A DNA stretch of 64,000 nucleotides from Aminipila sp032051575 (GTDB taxonomy: Bacteria > Bacillota > Clostridia > Peptostreptococcales > Anaerovoracaceae), in assembly GCF_032051575.1 (NCBI RefSeq), contig NZ_DAMBYD010000003.1, positions 1 through 64,000 of the forward strand, in the 5' to 3' direction. Positions 1-8,626 of the stretch are shown here, in pieces. Every line of letters starts with the position of its first letter. Position 1 is the stretch's first letter. The notes under the pieces were generated by a model. It had not been told where the DNA came from. It searched no databases and saw only the letters and a program-made list of their open reading frames with translations. The position numbers were made by a program, and so were the translations under genes.

Positions 1-3000
1 GCTCGCTCTTCAGGTTGCCGTTATCATCATACCCATAGATAATCTCTCTTCTTGTAGAGTTGTCCGCCTTAACTTCTTTTTGCTGAACCAATACCCCGGC
101 AGCGTTGTAATCGTACTCCGTGGTGGAGCCGTCGCTATGCTGCTCCTTGATGAGCCGTTCTTCTGCATCACGGGTGTAGATAATCCCTTTTCCGTCGTGA
201 TCAGTAAGGGTTTTCGGCTGTCCAAGGATATCATAGGTGGTTGCGACTGTCTTCCCTTCAGGATAGGTGATGGAAGTCCTGTTTCCTGCAGCATCATAAG
301 TATAGCCTGTAGTTCTTCCATTTCCGTCAGTAACTAACGTGGTTCTGTAAAGCGCATCATAAGCAAAGGTTACTGTACCTGCACTGTTCTTTGCAGTCAA
401 TAGGTTTCCAACGGGATCATAAGTGAATTCTGCCTTACCGTCTACATCAGTCCTCTCAATGAGACGGTAAAGTTTATCATATTCAAAGGAGGTTTCCTTT
501 TTATTCTCATCGATTTTTGTAAGGACATTGCCCTCCTTGTCGTAGGTATACTCGGTTACAAATCCAAGTGGCGATACTTCTTGCAGGCGGTTTCCTTCTG
601 GATCAAGAGTATACCTTGTGGTCGCTCGCCGACCTCCTGCCGCATCAATATTCATTTCAGATAGATTTCCGAATGCGTCATAGGCGTATCCCTTGACGCT
701 GCCGTTTGGATTGGTCTCTGAAACAATCCGGTTCAGACCATCGTAAGCGTAGGTAGTTACTTTCTTGTTCCTGTCAGTGTAGGAGATCTTGTTTCCTGCA
801 AGATCATAACCATATTCAAAGCTATGATTAAGCTCGTTAGTTTCCTTGACAAGTCGGTTCATGGAATCGTAGGCAAAGTATTTCTTTTCATTATTCCGAT
901 TCGTACTCTTTATTACATTTCCGTTGGAATCAAATACATAAGACGTCTCGTTCCCAAAAGCATCGGTCTCTAACGTGGCATGACCCCCATCGTCATAAGT
1001 ATAGCTTGTCACCGTCCCCAGTTTGTCTGTCTTTGTGAGTATGTTTCCCACAGCATCATAGGTATAGGTTAACACTCCCCCCACCGAATCGGTTTCCGTA
1101 AGCATTCTTCCATTCTTGTCAAAAGCATAGGAAGTGCTGTGCCCCGATTCATCTGTTTTGGCAACGGTTCTTCCCAGAGCATCATAAACGTAGGAATATC
1201 CTCCCTCCAGAGCGTTCTTTTTTGTCAGTATTCGATAGTTGTCATCATAGGTGTAGGAAGTCACATTTCCTTCTCTATCAATATATTTGGTCGTCATTCC
1301 TACCTTGTTGTATTCAAAACCTGCCGGGTTTCCATGGGAATCACGAGTCTTTAAAACACGGTTTAAAAGGTCATATTCGTTTTCCTCTACCAAGGTTCCA
1401 TCAATGTACTTCTTTGCCAGATTTCCAAGTGCGTCATAAGTGTAACTTGTCTCAATTCCTTCACCGTCTGTCATGGTGCTTGTTCTTCCAAGGGAATCAT
1501 AGGTATATTCTGTCTTGTTTCCAAGCTGATCCACTATGCTTTCCGGTTTTCCAGTTGATGTGTAGGTATAGGAAATCAGGCCTCCGTCAGCATAGGTCAC
1601 GGAAGCAGTCTGGTTGTTCTGATCATAGGTGAAGGTCGTTACATTGTTTTTGGGATCAGTCTGTGTTAGACGATTTCCCATAAGGTCATAGGTGAAGCTG
1701 GTCTTGCCGTTTAGTTCGTCGTAACTTTCTATGAGATTTGAAATTGCATCGTAAACATATGTCTTTGCCTTACCGTTGGCATTGATTTCTTTCACCTTTC
1801 GGCTTAGGGCATCGTAAACATATGTGGTCGTGCTCCCTTCCGGATCAGTCATGGTCAGCATGTTACCCACTGCATCATAGGTATATGAAGTGATTCCACC
1901 TGCCGGATTAGTTACGGTCTTTATCCTGCCTGCCCTGTCATAGTCGTAGGAGGTTGCGTTTCCTTCTCCGTCTGTCTCTGTCAGCACTCGGTTCAGCCTG
2001 TCGTAGGTACTTGACGTGACGTTCCCCTCCGCGTCGGTGGTGGAAAGCAGATTACTGTTCGGGTCATAGGCATACCTTGTTATCCCGCCTTCTGCATCGG
2101 TCACGGTTACATTACGACCCAAACCATCATAGCTATAGCTTGTGACTCCTCCATTGGCATCGGTAATTTCTTTAATGCGTCCCATGGAATCGTATTGATT
2201 TATGGTCTCATTTCCATCAGCATCAGTGGTCTTTTCAAGGCGGCCGAGGGTATCGTAGGAATACTTTGTAGTATTGCCCTCCGCATCTGTTTCAGAGACA
2301 ACCTTGCCTTCATTATCATATTCGAAGCTTCTACTGTTTCCAAGTGGATCAGTTACTCTTTCCAGCAATCCGTCGCTATCATAAGAATATGTGGTGACAT
2401 TACCATTGGCATCGGTATTTGTCAGTGGCTGTCCGTTGGTTCCGTAGGTAATGGAGGTAACCCCTCCCTTTGGATCGGTGGTGCTCTCGGTAAAGCCATT
2501 CTTATTGTAGGTGTAGCTTATCACGTTTAAAAGGGCATCGGTCACGGATAATAACTTTCCTGCAGGAGAATAGGAATAAGCCGTTTTGCTTCCAATGGGG
2601 TCTGTTACAGCTGTGATTCTTCCCACGTCATCATATTCATAGGTGAATACGCTGTTCTCAGGATCTGTGACGGAAAGCATATGACCCGCGCTGTCGTAGG
2701 TGTACGAGGTTGTATTTCCATATGGGCCAGTCTCCGATGTTAAAAGACCGTTTCCGTCATAGCTGTAGCTAGTGGTATTACCGTTCTTGTCAGTATAGCT
2801 TTGCAGCCGACCAGCATTATAGCTGTAGATTTCCGTTTCACCTTCCTGGTCAGTTACTGTTTCAATCAGATTATCTCCACTGTATTCAATACTTTCTTCG
2901 CTGCCGTCGGGATAATTAGTCTTTGTAATGCTTCCACTGCTATTGACAACATTATGTGTTGAATTGCCTTGATTGTCTGTATATGAACTGGGTATGAAGC

Positions 3001-4633
3001 CCCCATATTCTCCATTTGTTGTTCCGTCTTCATCAACTATTTTTATCAGCTGACGATACTGGTTGTAATAGTATTTGGTTTCTCTTCCCTGCGGATTAAT
3101 GTAGGTATTGATAAGATTTTCATCATCGTATGAGAAAGAAGCCCTTGTTTCCACATCTGCGTTGATGAATACCTGTTCTGTAACCCTTCCCTTGCTGTCA
3201 TAAGTATTTCTTAAATATTCGTCACCTTCAAAATCCCTGACAGCAGCAAGATATCCATTAGAGTCATAAGAATAGCTAAGACTGTCGCCATCAGGGTTGG
3301 TAACGGATGTAAGGTTATCTCCGTTATACCCATAGTTCACGCTTCTTCCCGCGCTGTCAGTAACTTTCGATATATGCCCCCCATCCCAAGTAAATGTCAG
3401 GTTTCCTGCAAGTCCAGATACAGTTTCAAGCTTATTGCCTGAATAGGTAAGAGTATATATTGTCTGTCCTGTTTCATTTCGGATTTCGCTAAGTTTTCCG
3501 GAAGAATCAAACTCATACTCGTCTCCCCGTTTATACTTCAATTTCCATCCGCCAGTTGAAGTATCCCAAAGTTCAAATTCGTCATTTTCTACTGCATAAT
3601 AATCCTTTGTTTCAAAATCTCTCAATTTTAAAAAGAGCAGTTTTTCTCCTCCTGGAAGGTAGATGTTTATAAAGCCTTTTTTCTCCGTTAAAGAATAGTC
3701 GAAGCTATGGGTAAAGCCTTTTCCAAGGGAATCACTAAATCCTCTTGAGTTGTATGCCCGCTTTAATGTCAAGGGGTATTGCCCCTCAAGCCTCAGATCC
3801 GTATAGGCAAAAATGAAGCTGCCGTCAATCATGGCTACAGGATCGTTCTCACATACATTAAGATACTTGGCCATCTCTTCTCTTGTAGTATAGGTACTGT
3901 ACAATCTGTCAAAGTTGATAAAATTGGAAACTTCCGCCATCTGCTCTGTCATTAATTCATGGGAAAAACCTCCTACAAGAGAAAGAACATCGTCCCAAAG
4001 CCCCGCTTCTGCTAAAATCGTACTATAATCGAAATTAACATCAGTTTTTGCCGTAAACTGCCTTGGCCAGCCGTACTCTTCGCCGTGTACGTGGTTTCCT
4101 TCCGAATCCGTTGAACAATCAGAATTTTTTTCTGGGCATCCCTGTGGTTGAATGGAAATTGTCAGAGCATACTGATCAGTTTCTGGATTTGCACCTACCA
4201 CAGGCTTTCCGTCAATACTGCCTGTCCATTCCAAAATGTAATATCCGTCGCCCTTCTCTACATCTGGTTTAATGGTCAGCTCAATCCCCGTATCCTCCAG
4301 ATTATTGCCTTCCGCCGCGATTCCTGCGGTATGGCTTGTATCGGACGAAGCGGGAATCGTATAGGTCTGTTCTGGGATATGTGCAGGCACATCCCCATCA
4401 TAGCCAATAAATTGTCTTTCCTTAACCAGCCATCCGAAATGCTCGTTGCCTACAAGCACTTCAATATTCACCGGCTGCGTGTATTGAATGCCGAATCTGA
4501 TTTCAACCTTATGATTTGGATTAAAGGTACCGTCCTCCAGTTCCAGAGCACTTGCCGTACATGGTACAATACCAACCACAAGACAGACCAACAGCAGAAT
4601 TGATATAAATCTATTCCAAATATGCTTTTTCAT
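1..4633 (-). CDS. RHS/YD-repeat secreted protein, N-terminal part (C-terminus off window)
   Basis: An uninterrupted frame runs from the ATG at 4633 off the left edge, so at least 1544 residues are present and the true C-terminus is missing. GGAG lies 9 nt before this ATG; an in-frame ATG at 4648 has no comparable site. The N-terminus is a signal peptide (MKKH, hydrophobic core, then CTASA). Around residues 263-330 the sequence looks like the DUF6531 domain that precedes RHS repeats (key words LKRAYNSRGF and GKGFTHSFDY). From about residue 430 to the edge there are roughly fifty repeats of about 21 residues with the pattern YxYDxxGxL...TDxxGN. RHS proteins of this type are exported and wrap a C-terminal toxin or adhesive tip; here the core and tip lie outside the window, so function cannot be assigned. 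It follows the LRR-SLH gene by 51 nt on the same strand. Confidence 0.9.
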   Translation of the reverse strand, partial: MKKHIWNRFISILLLVCLVVGIVPCTASALELEDGTFNPNHKVEIRFGIQYTQPVNIEVLVGNEHFGWLVKERQFIGYDGDVPAHIPEQTYTIPASSDTSHTAGIAAEGNNLEDTGIELTIKPDVEKGDGYYILEWTGSIDGKPVVGANPETDQYALTISIQPQGCPEKNSDCSTDSEGNHVHGEEYGWPRQFTAKTDVNFDYSTILAEAGLWDDVLSLVGGFSHELMTEQMAEVSNFINFDRLYSTYTTREEMAKYLNVCENDPVAMIDGSFIFAYTDLRLEGQYPLTLKRAYNSRGFSDSLGKGFTHSFDYSLTEKKGFINIYLPGGEKLLFLKLRDFETKDYYAVENDEFELWDTSTGGWKLKYKRGDEYEFDSSGKLSEIRNETGQTIYTLTYSGNKLETVSGLAGNLTFTWDGGHISKVTDSAGRSVNYGYNGDNLTSVTNPDGDSLSYSYDSNGYLAAVRDFEGDEYLRNTYDSKGRVTEQVFINADVETRASFSYDDENLINTYINPQGRETKYYYNQYRQLIKIVDEDGTTNGEYGGFIPSSYTDNQGNSTHNVVNSSGSITKTNYPDGSEESIEYSGDNLIETVTDQEGETEIYSYNAGRLQSYTDKNGNTTSYSYDGNGLLTSETGPYGNTTSYTYDSAGHMLSVTDPENSVFTYEYDDVGRITAVTDPIGSKTAYSYSPAGKLLSVTDALLNVISYTYNKNGFTESTTDPKGGVTSITYGTNGQPLTNTDANGNVTTYSYDSDGLLERVTDPLGNSRSFEYDNEGKVVSETDAEGNTTKYSYDTLGRLEKTTDADGNETINQYDSMGRIKEITDANGGVTSYSYDGLGRNVTVTDAEGGITRYAYDPNSNLLSTTDAEGNVTSSTYDRLNRVLTETDGEGNATSYDYDRAGRIKTVTNPAGGITSYTYDAVGNMLTMTDPEGSTTTYVYDALSRKVKEINANGKAKTYVYDAISNLIESYDELNGKTSFTYDLMGNRLTQTDPKNNVTTFTYDQNNQTASVTYADGGLISYTYTSTGKPESIVDQLGNKTEYTYDSLGRTSTMTDGEGIETSYTYDALGNLAKKYIDGTLVEENEYDLLNRVLKTRDSHGNPAGFEYNKVGMTTKYIDREGNVTSYTYDDNYRILTKKNALEGGYSYVYDALGRTVAKTDESGHSTSYAFDKNGRMLTETDSVGGVLTYTYDAVGNILTKTDKLGTVTSYTYDDGGHATLETDAFGNETSYVFDSNGNVIKSTNRNNEKKYFAYDSMNRLVKETNELNHSFEYGYDLAGNKISYTDRNKKVTTYAYDGLNRIVSETNPNGSVKGYAYDAFGNLSEMNIDAAGGRRATTRYTLDPEGNRLQEVSPLGFVTEYTYDKEGNVLTKIDENKKETSFEYDKLYRLIERTDVDGKAEFTYDPVGNLLTAKNSAGTVTFAYDALYRTTLVTDGNGRTTGYTYDAAGNRTSITYPEGKTVATTYDILGQPKTLTDHDGKGIIYTRDAEERLIKEQHSDGSTTEYDYNAAGVLVQQKEVKADNSTRREIIYGYDDNGNLKSE

Positions 4634-4684
4634 ATTTTGTTTCTCCATTTCCGTGTTTTTTTATTTGTTAATATTTCTCTTCGT

Positions 4685-6706
4685 TCAGTGCTGATGCATA
4701 AGCCCAGCCTCAAGAATCTGAAGATATGCCCAATAGCTTTTATCAATATCCTTATACGGATTTGTAGCCGTCTTAAGCGCTTCACAGGTTTCGGGATTTC
4801 TTCCCATCATCCGGTTAATCATAGTTACCGCTTCTGCTCTGCTTACACTCTTTCCTGGTCTGAAGTTGTTGTCTTCATAGCCTGTAACAAGACCTAGAGC
4901 CACCGCCTTGGCCACATATTCTGTATACCATTCATTCACGCCTACGTCAGAAAAGGCAAGTTTTGCTTCTGGTGCAGTTATGCCTCCGCTTTCCGCGATT
5001 CGGACAAGGCAGGCTGCTAGTTCTGCACGGTTCATAGACCTACCTGGGCGGAAAGTTTTATCCTCATAACCCTTCAGGTAGGAAAGGTCGTTTGTCTTTT
5101 GTATATATCTGTATGACCAGCGGCCCAGTTCCACATCAGTATAGTTCATGGCAACTGCTGCTGCCGATGTTGTCTCTGCTTCTTTTTTAAATGCCGTAAC
5201 AATCATCTTTGCGATTTCTTCTCTTGTCACATTGTTTCCCGGACAGAATGTTCCGTCTTCATAACCGTTAACATAGGGTTCATGGGTTACAGCGGGCTCC
5301 GTGGTCACAGAACCTCCCCCTCCTCCAAAACCACCGCCTCCACTGCTAATCTCGTCGGTTGTCAGCACCATGGAAACCTTGGAATAGTCAGAGCCTATAT
5401 TATCCTTGATCATGATTACCACCTGAAGGTTATCGCTTTGAGGAACAAGGGTATTTGCCAGAACATAGATTCCTTTTTCATCTGAGGTCAGTGTCACCTT
5501 TCCCGATGTATCATTCAGAAGTGACGCGGTATAGCATTTAGTGTTAAGAATCGGTTTTCCCATGGTTGTTCCTGTTGTGAGAAGCTTGTTTTTTAGAAGT
5601 GGATATACATTGACCGCTGACGTAGAAGTAATCCTTACAGGAGATGAACCAATCAATTGATACTGAGCGGTCGTCACACCATCACAGAAATTCCCTTGAT
5701 TGTTTGCGATTCCTTTGAGAACATTTCCCGTCAGGTAATTGTTTTCCATATATACTTCATGGATTGTCGCAAGCTGGGCGGAAACAACTCCACGAAGACG
5801 GTTGTTGGACAAATCGATTGCAGAAAGACTTGTAAGGCTGTCAAGTGATGTGGGGATTGTTCCCTCAAGATAATTCCTCCCAAGAGAAAGAAGTTGGAGC
5901 TTTGACAAACTTGAAATACCAGTAGGAATTTCTCCTGTGAAATCATTATCTGCCAAATCAAGGATCTGCAGGTTTGTCAATGTAAAGACACTCGGTGGTA
6001 TTGTCCCAGTCATATTGCATCCCCACATGGAAAGAGTTTTCAGATTTGTAAGAGCAGAAAAATCCAACATCGCTCCGGCTGTCCAGCCGTTATCCGATAG
6101 GTTAAGGTATGTAAGCGAGGTCATCTGATTAAGCGTCGCAGGAATTGGTCCGGAAAGTTTGTTTCCCGAAACGTCAAGAGCAGATATCATTGTATTCGCA
6201 AGAATAGTGTTCGGAATCACTCCAGTAAAGTTGTTTCCAGAAAGACTCAGTACCTTCAGGGACGGCATGGTCCCAAAACTTGATGGAATTGCGTTCTGAT
6301 AGCTGTTGCCAGTAAGATCAATATTAGAAATCTTGGTTAGGGTAAAAAGTTCACTGGGAATATTCCCTGAAAGCTTGTTTCCGGATAGGAACAGGTTTTG
6401 CAGATTAATCAATTGTCCAATTGCACGGGGAATTCTTCCAGTGATTCCAGCATCCTTCAGCCCAATGGATGTTATATTCTTAAAGTCAGCGTTGCTCGTG
6501 ACAGTATCCAGTGTCTTCTGCTCCTGATTCAGAATCCGTTCTATTTCATTGATAAACCACTGCTGCCCGTCACACAGGCTGATAAAGGTTTGCGCATAAG
6601 CCGTCCTTGGGTGGGGTGTGAAACTGCTGTCTGCTTGGACGCTAATTGGTAAAATAAGCTGCACGGAAAGTGCAATTAGTATAAGAAAACTTGTTACTCG
6701 TTTCAT
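4685..6706 (-). CDS. Leucine-rich-repeat surface protein with three C-terminal SLH domains
   Basis: 673 residues. The start is taken at 6706 because GAGGAGG sits just before it, while the in-frame ATG at 6721 would overlap that site. A signal peptide (MKRVTSFLILIALSVQ) is followed by about eleven LRRs, residues about 58-335, with the plant-type pattern LxxLxLSxNxLxGxIP. A region of unknown fold follows, then a glycine-rich linker near residues 455-465, then three SLH domains (about 474-673), each with the GYEDxxFxPGxxxxRAE core. SLH domains anchor proteins to secondary cell-wall polymer, so this is expected on the cell surface. Its position directly upstream of the RHS gene suggests a shared surface role, but that is inference. 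Confidence 0.88.
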   Translation of the reverse strand: MKRVTSFLILIALSVQLILPISVQADSSFTPHPRTAYAQTFISLCDGQQWFINEIERILNQEQKTLDTVTSNADFKNITSIGLKDAGITGRIPRAIGQLINLQNLFLSGNKLSGNIPSELFTLTKISNIDLTGNSYQNAIPSSFGTMPSLKVLSLSGNNFTGVIPNTILANTMISALDVSGNKLSGPIPATLNQMTSLTYLNLSDNGWTAGAMLDFSALTNLKTLSMWGCNMTGTIPPSVFTLTNLQILDLADNDFTGEIPTGISSLSKLQLLSLGRNYLEGTIPTSLDSLTSLSAIDLSNNRLRGVVSAQLATIHEVYMENNYLTGNVLKGIANNQGNFCDGVTTAQYQLIGSSPVRITSTSAVNVYPLLKNKLLTTGTTMGKPILNTKCYTASLLNDTSGKVTLTSDEKGIYVLANTLVPQSDNLQVVIMIKDNIGSDYSKVSMVLTTDEISSGGGGFGGGGGSVTTEPAVTHEPYVNGYEDGTFCPGNNVTREEIAKMIVTAFKKEAETTSAAAVAMNYTDVELGRWSYRYIQKTNDLSYLKGYEDKTFRPGRSMNRAELAACLVRIAESGGITAPEAKLAFSDVGVNEWYTEYVAKAVALGLVTGYEDNNFRPGKSVSRAEAVTMINRMMGRNPETCEALKTATNPYKDIDKSYWAYLQILEAGLMHQH

Positions 6707-6785
6707 GAAATGCCTCCTCATATTACAGTAAGTATTGCTTTATTTTTAAAAACTTCTTTTCTCGAATTATAATTTACTCTTAATT

Positions 6786-6820
6786 ACAAAAAAAAGCCGA
6801 GAGTTTTTTCCTCCCAGCTT
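6786..6820 (-). terminator. Rho-independent terminator after the FliD-C-like gene
   Basis: On the minus strand a 10-bp stem (arms 6811-6820 and 6794-6803, including G-U pairs) closes a 7-nt loop and is followed by a run of nine T. It separates the FliD-C-like gene from the LRR-SLH gene. Confidence 0.8.
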
Positions 6821-6843
6821 ATATCATATTATTTTATTCTACA

Positions 6844-7539
6844 TTAGACCAAAGCATTAAAATAACTTCCAGACGATTTTCTGTTAGTAGTGCTTGAAGA
6901 ACCCGACCCCAATACAAGTAAATTTTCTTTTAACTTCTTTTTAACATTTTCTTCAATATCTGAACTTAATTTTGTCACTTTATCTGCAAAAGAGTCTTTT
7001 CCATTAAATACTTTTTTCAAATTTTCTAAAGAAGCTGCATTCATTTCCTTCTTATTCATGGTTAGGCTTCCATCTGTCAACACTGTTATTCCCGCGTTTT
7101 TAAGTGCATCTTTATTATCTTCTGCGTATTTTTTAAGTTCTGAACCAAATTTTTTATTTTCTGTGCCCCCAAGCTTTGTAATGCTTGAAAGTATATTATT
7201 ATAGTTATTTACAAAATCAGTGGCTGTACTTACAACATCCTTTGTACTTTTTGATTTCTCTGCTTTGCCAAATAGTGAATTTTCTCCTGTTGCAGTAAGC
7301 CTCTCCCCACTTTTCTGAAGATCATCAGCACTATTTTCTGCAATTTTACTATATGTTTTTAGCTGAGTTGCTAGAACTGCATTGCTTGAACTAGATGTTC
7401 CTGTACTACTTGATGAAGTCTTCGATGTGTTCGTATTTTTATAATTTGAAGCAGACGAGCTTCTAAGCTGACTGACTACACCTCTACCTCCCGAAAAGCT
7501 TTTTATACTTCTATAATTAGTTCCTGTTGTATAACTCAT
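6844..7539 (-). CDS. Small Ser/Thr/Asn-rich protein resembling the FliD C-terminal region
   Basis: 231 residues, preceded by AGGGGGAAATAAT. The first 60 residues are low-complexity Ser/Thr/Asn. The middle and C-terminal parts carry FVNNYNNILSSI, then KNAGITVLTDGSLTMNKKEM, a combination typical of the C-terminal region of flagellar hook-associated protein 2 (FliD). The D0 coiled coil and export signals of a complete FliD are not evident, and no flagellar gene is near. No signal peptide or membrane segment is visible. It forms its own unit, ending at the terminator at 6786-6820. The FliD-like similarity is by eye; the role is unknown. Confidence 0.6.
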   Translation of the reverse strand: MSYTTGTNYRSIKSFSGGRGVVSQLRSSSASNYKNTNTSKTSSSSTGTSSSSNAVLATQLKTYSKIAENSADDLQKSGERLTATGENSLFGKAEKSKSTKDVVSTATDFVNNYNNILSSITKLGGTENKKFGSELKKYAEDNKDALKNAGITVLTDGSLTMNKKEMNAASLENLKKVFNGKDSFADKVTKLSSDIEENVKKKLKENLLVLGSGSSSTTNRKSSGSYFNALV

Positions 7540-7624
7540 ATTATTTCCCCCTTTAATTGAATTAAATTCTTTTATCCGATTTCCTTAAACTAATTAGTGT
7601 ACCCTATTTTAATATATCGTCAAA

Positions 7625-8626
7625 TTATCCAATTACTTTATACAATTCATCACTTTCTGGTGGAAATATTTCGCATAATTTTCCATTTCCACAATCAGAA
7701 GACATAATTCCATATTGTTTTTCCTTAATTTGGCCAATGCAGCTTATTTCCACATTAGCTTCATTCATGGCCTCTTCAAGCAGTTGTTTATTTTCAGGAC
7801 GTACTATAATTAGCATACATCCACTTGAAATTAGTCTCAAATAATTTATATGAAAAACATCACAAATTTTCTTTGTTATCCCTTTTACTGGAATTTTGTC
7901 AATCCACAGTTCACATCCAGTTCCCGATATCTGGCACATTTCCCAAACTGCTCCAAGAACGCCCCCTTCAGTGATATCATGCATACCAGAAGTTCCTATA
8001 CTTCCTGCTACAATACCATCTTTAACAACGCTTACTTGACTTAACATTTTTTTAGCTTCCAGTAATTCCTCATTTGTACAAAATTCTTCAAGCTGATTTT
8101 CAAAATCAGAAGCGATTATTCCAGTGCCTTCAATACCTGCAGATTTAGTCATCATAATAAAGTCTCCCGGCTTCATCTCCTTGGCCTGTTGGGATTTGCC
8201 TTTTTTACCTTTCCCAATTGCAGTAGATACGATAACCGGAGTATTGACGGCTGAGGTAATTTCTGTATGTCCCCCTATGATTTCTACGCCAAGTTCCGCC
8301 GCAGTCTGCCCAGCCTGCTCCATCATCAAACTAATGTCTGCTTCTGTAGTTCCCACTGGCAGCATTACAGCCAGCATGATTCCCAAAGGCCGAATGCCGT
8401 TTGAAGCGATATCATTGCAAGTGATGTGTATGGCGAGCCTGCCAATTTCATTTATTGCAGCAGTAATAGGGTCCGTAGACATAACACACTCATACTCACC
8501 AAAATCAATAACTGCGCAATCCTCACCGATTCCTGGCCTTGTGAGAACCTCCGGGCTTTTATAGGTTATTTTTTCAAAAACTATTTTTTTTAGTAAATCG
8601 CTATCCAATTTTCCAGCCTTAAGCAT
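7625..8626 (-). CDS. AIR synthase-related (PurM/HypE/ThiL superfamily) protein
   Basis: 333 residues. The N-terminus carries GIGEDCAVIDF and STDPITA, then a long conserved block with NDIASNGIRPLGIML and IIGGHTEIT, the hallmarks of the PurM-like ATP-binding fold shared by HypE, ThiL, SelD and PurM. The C-terminal half has GMHDITEGGVLGAV, also typical. It lacks a SelD Cys/Sec loop and the HypE C-terminal PRxC motif, so the generic name is safest. The ATG overlaps the end of ligA by 8 nt and has GAGGTG upstream, so it is translated with ligA from the pcrA-ligA operon. The substrate is unknown. Confidence 0.75.
   Translation of the reverse strand: MLKAGKLDSDLLKKIVFEKITYKSPEVLTRPGIGEDCAVIDFGEYECVMSTDPITAAINEIGRLAIHITCNDIASNGIRPLGIMLAVMLPVGTTEADISLMMEQAGQTAAELGVEIIGGHTEITSAVNTPVIVSTAIGKGKKGKSQQAKEMKPGDFIMMTKSAGIEGTGIIASDFENQLEEFCTNEELLEAKKMLSQVSVVKDGIVAGSIGTSGMHDITEGGVLGAVWEMCQISGTGCELWIDKIPVKGITKKICDVFHINYLRLISSGCMLIIVRPENKQLLEEAMNEANVEISCIGQIKEKQYGIMSSDCGNGKLCEIFPPESDELYKVIG

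Noticed and set aside
80..2530. Plus-strand ORFs across the RHS gene
   Set aside because: They mirror the repetitive minus-strand coding sequence and lack ribosome sites or family features.
1..4633. Many regularly spaced repeats resembling a tandem repeat or CRISPR array
   Set aside because: They encode YD repeats in one open frame; unit size is about 63 nt with diverged sequence and no spacers.
7625..8626. Calling the gene hypE, thiL or selD
   Set aside because: Diagnostic C-terminal Cys motif or Cys/Sec loop is missing and there is no partner gene nearby.
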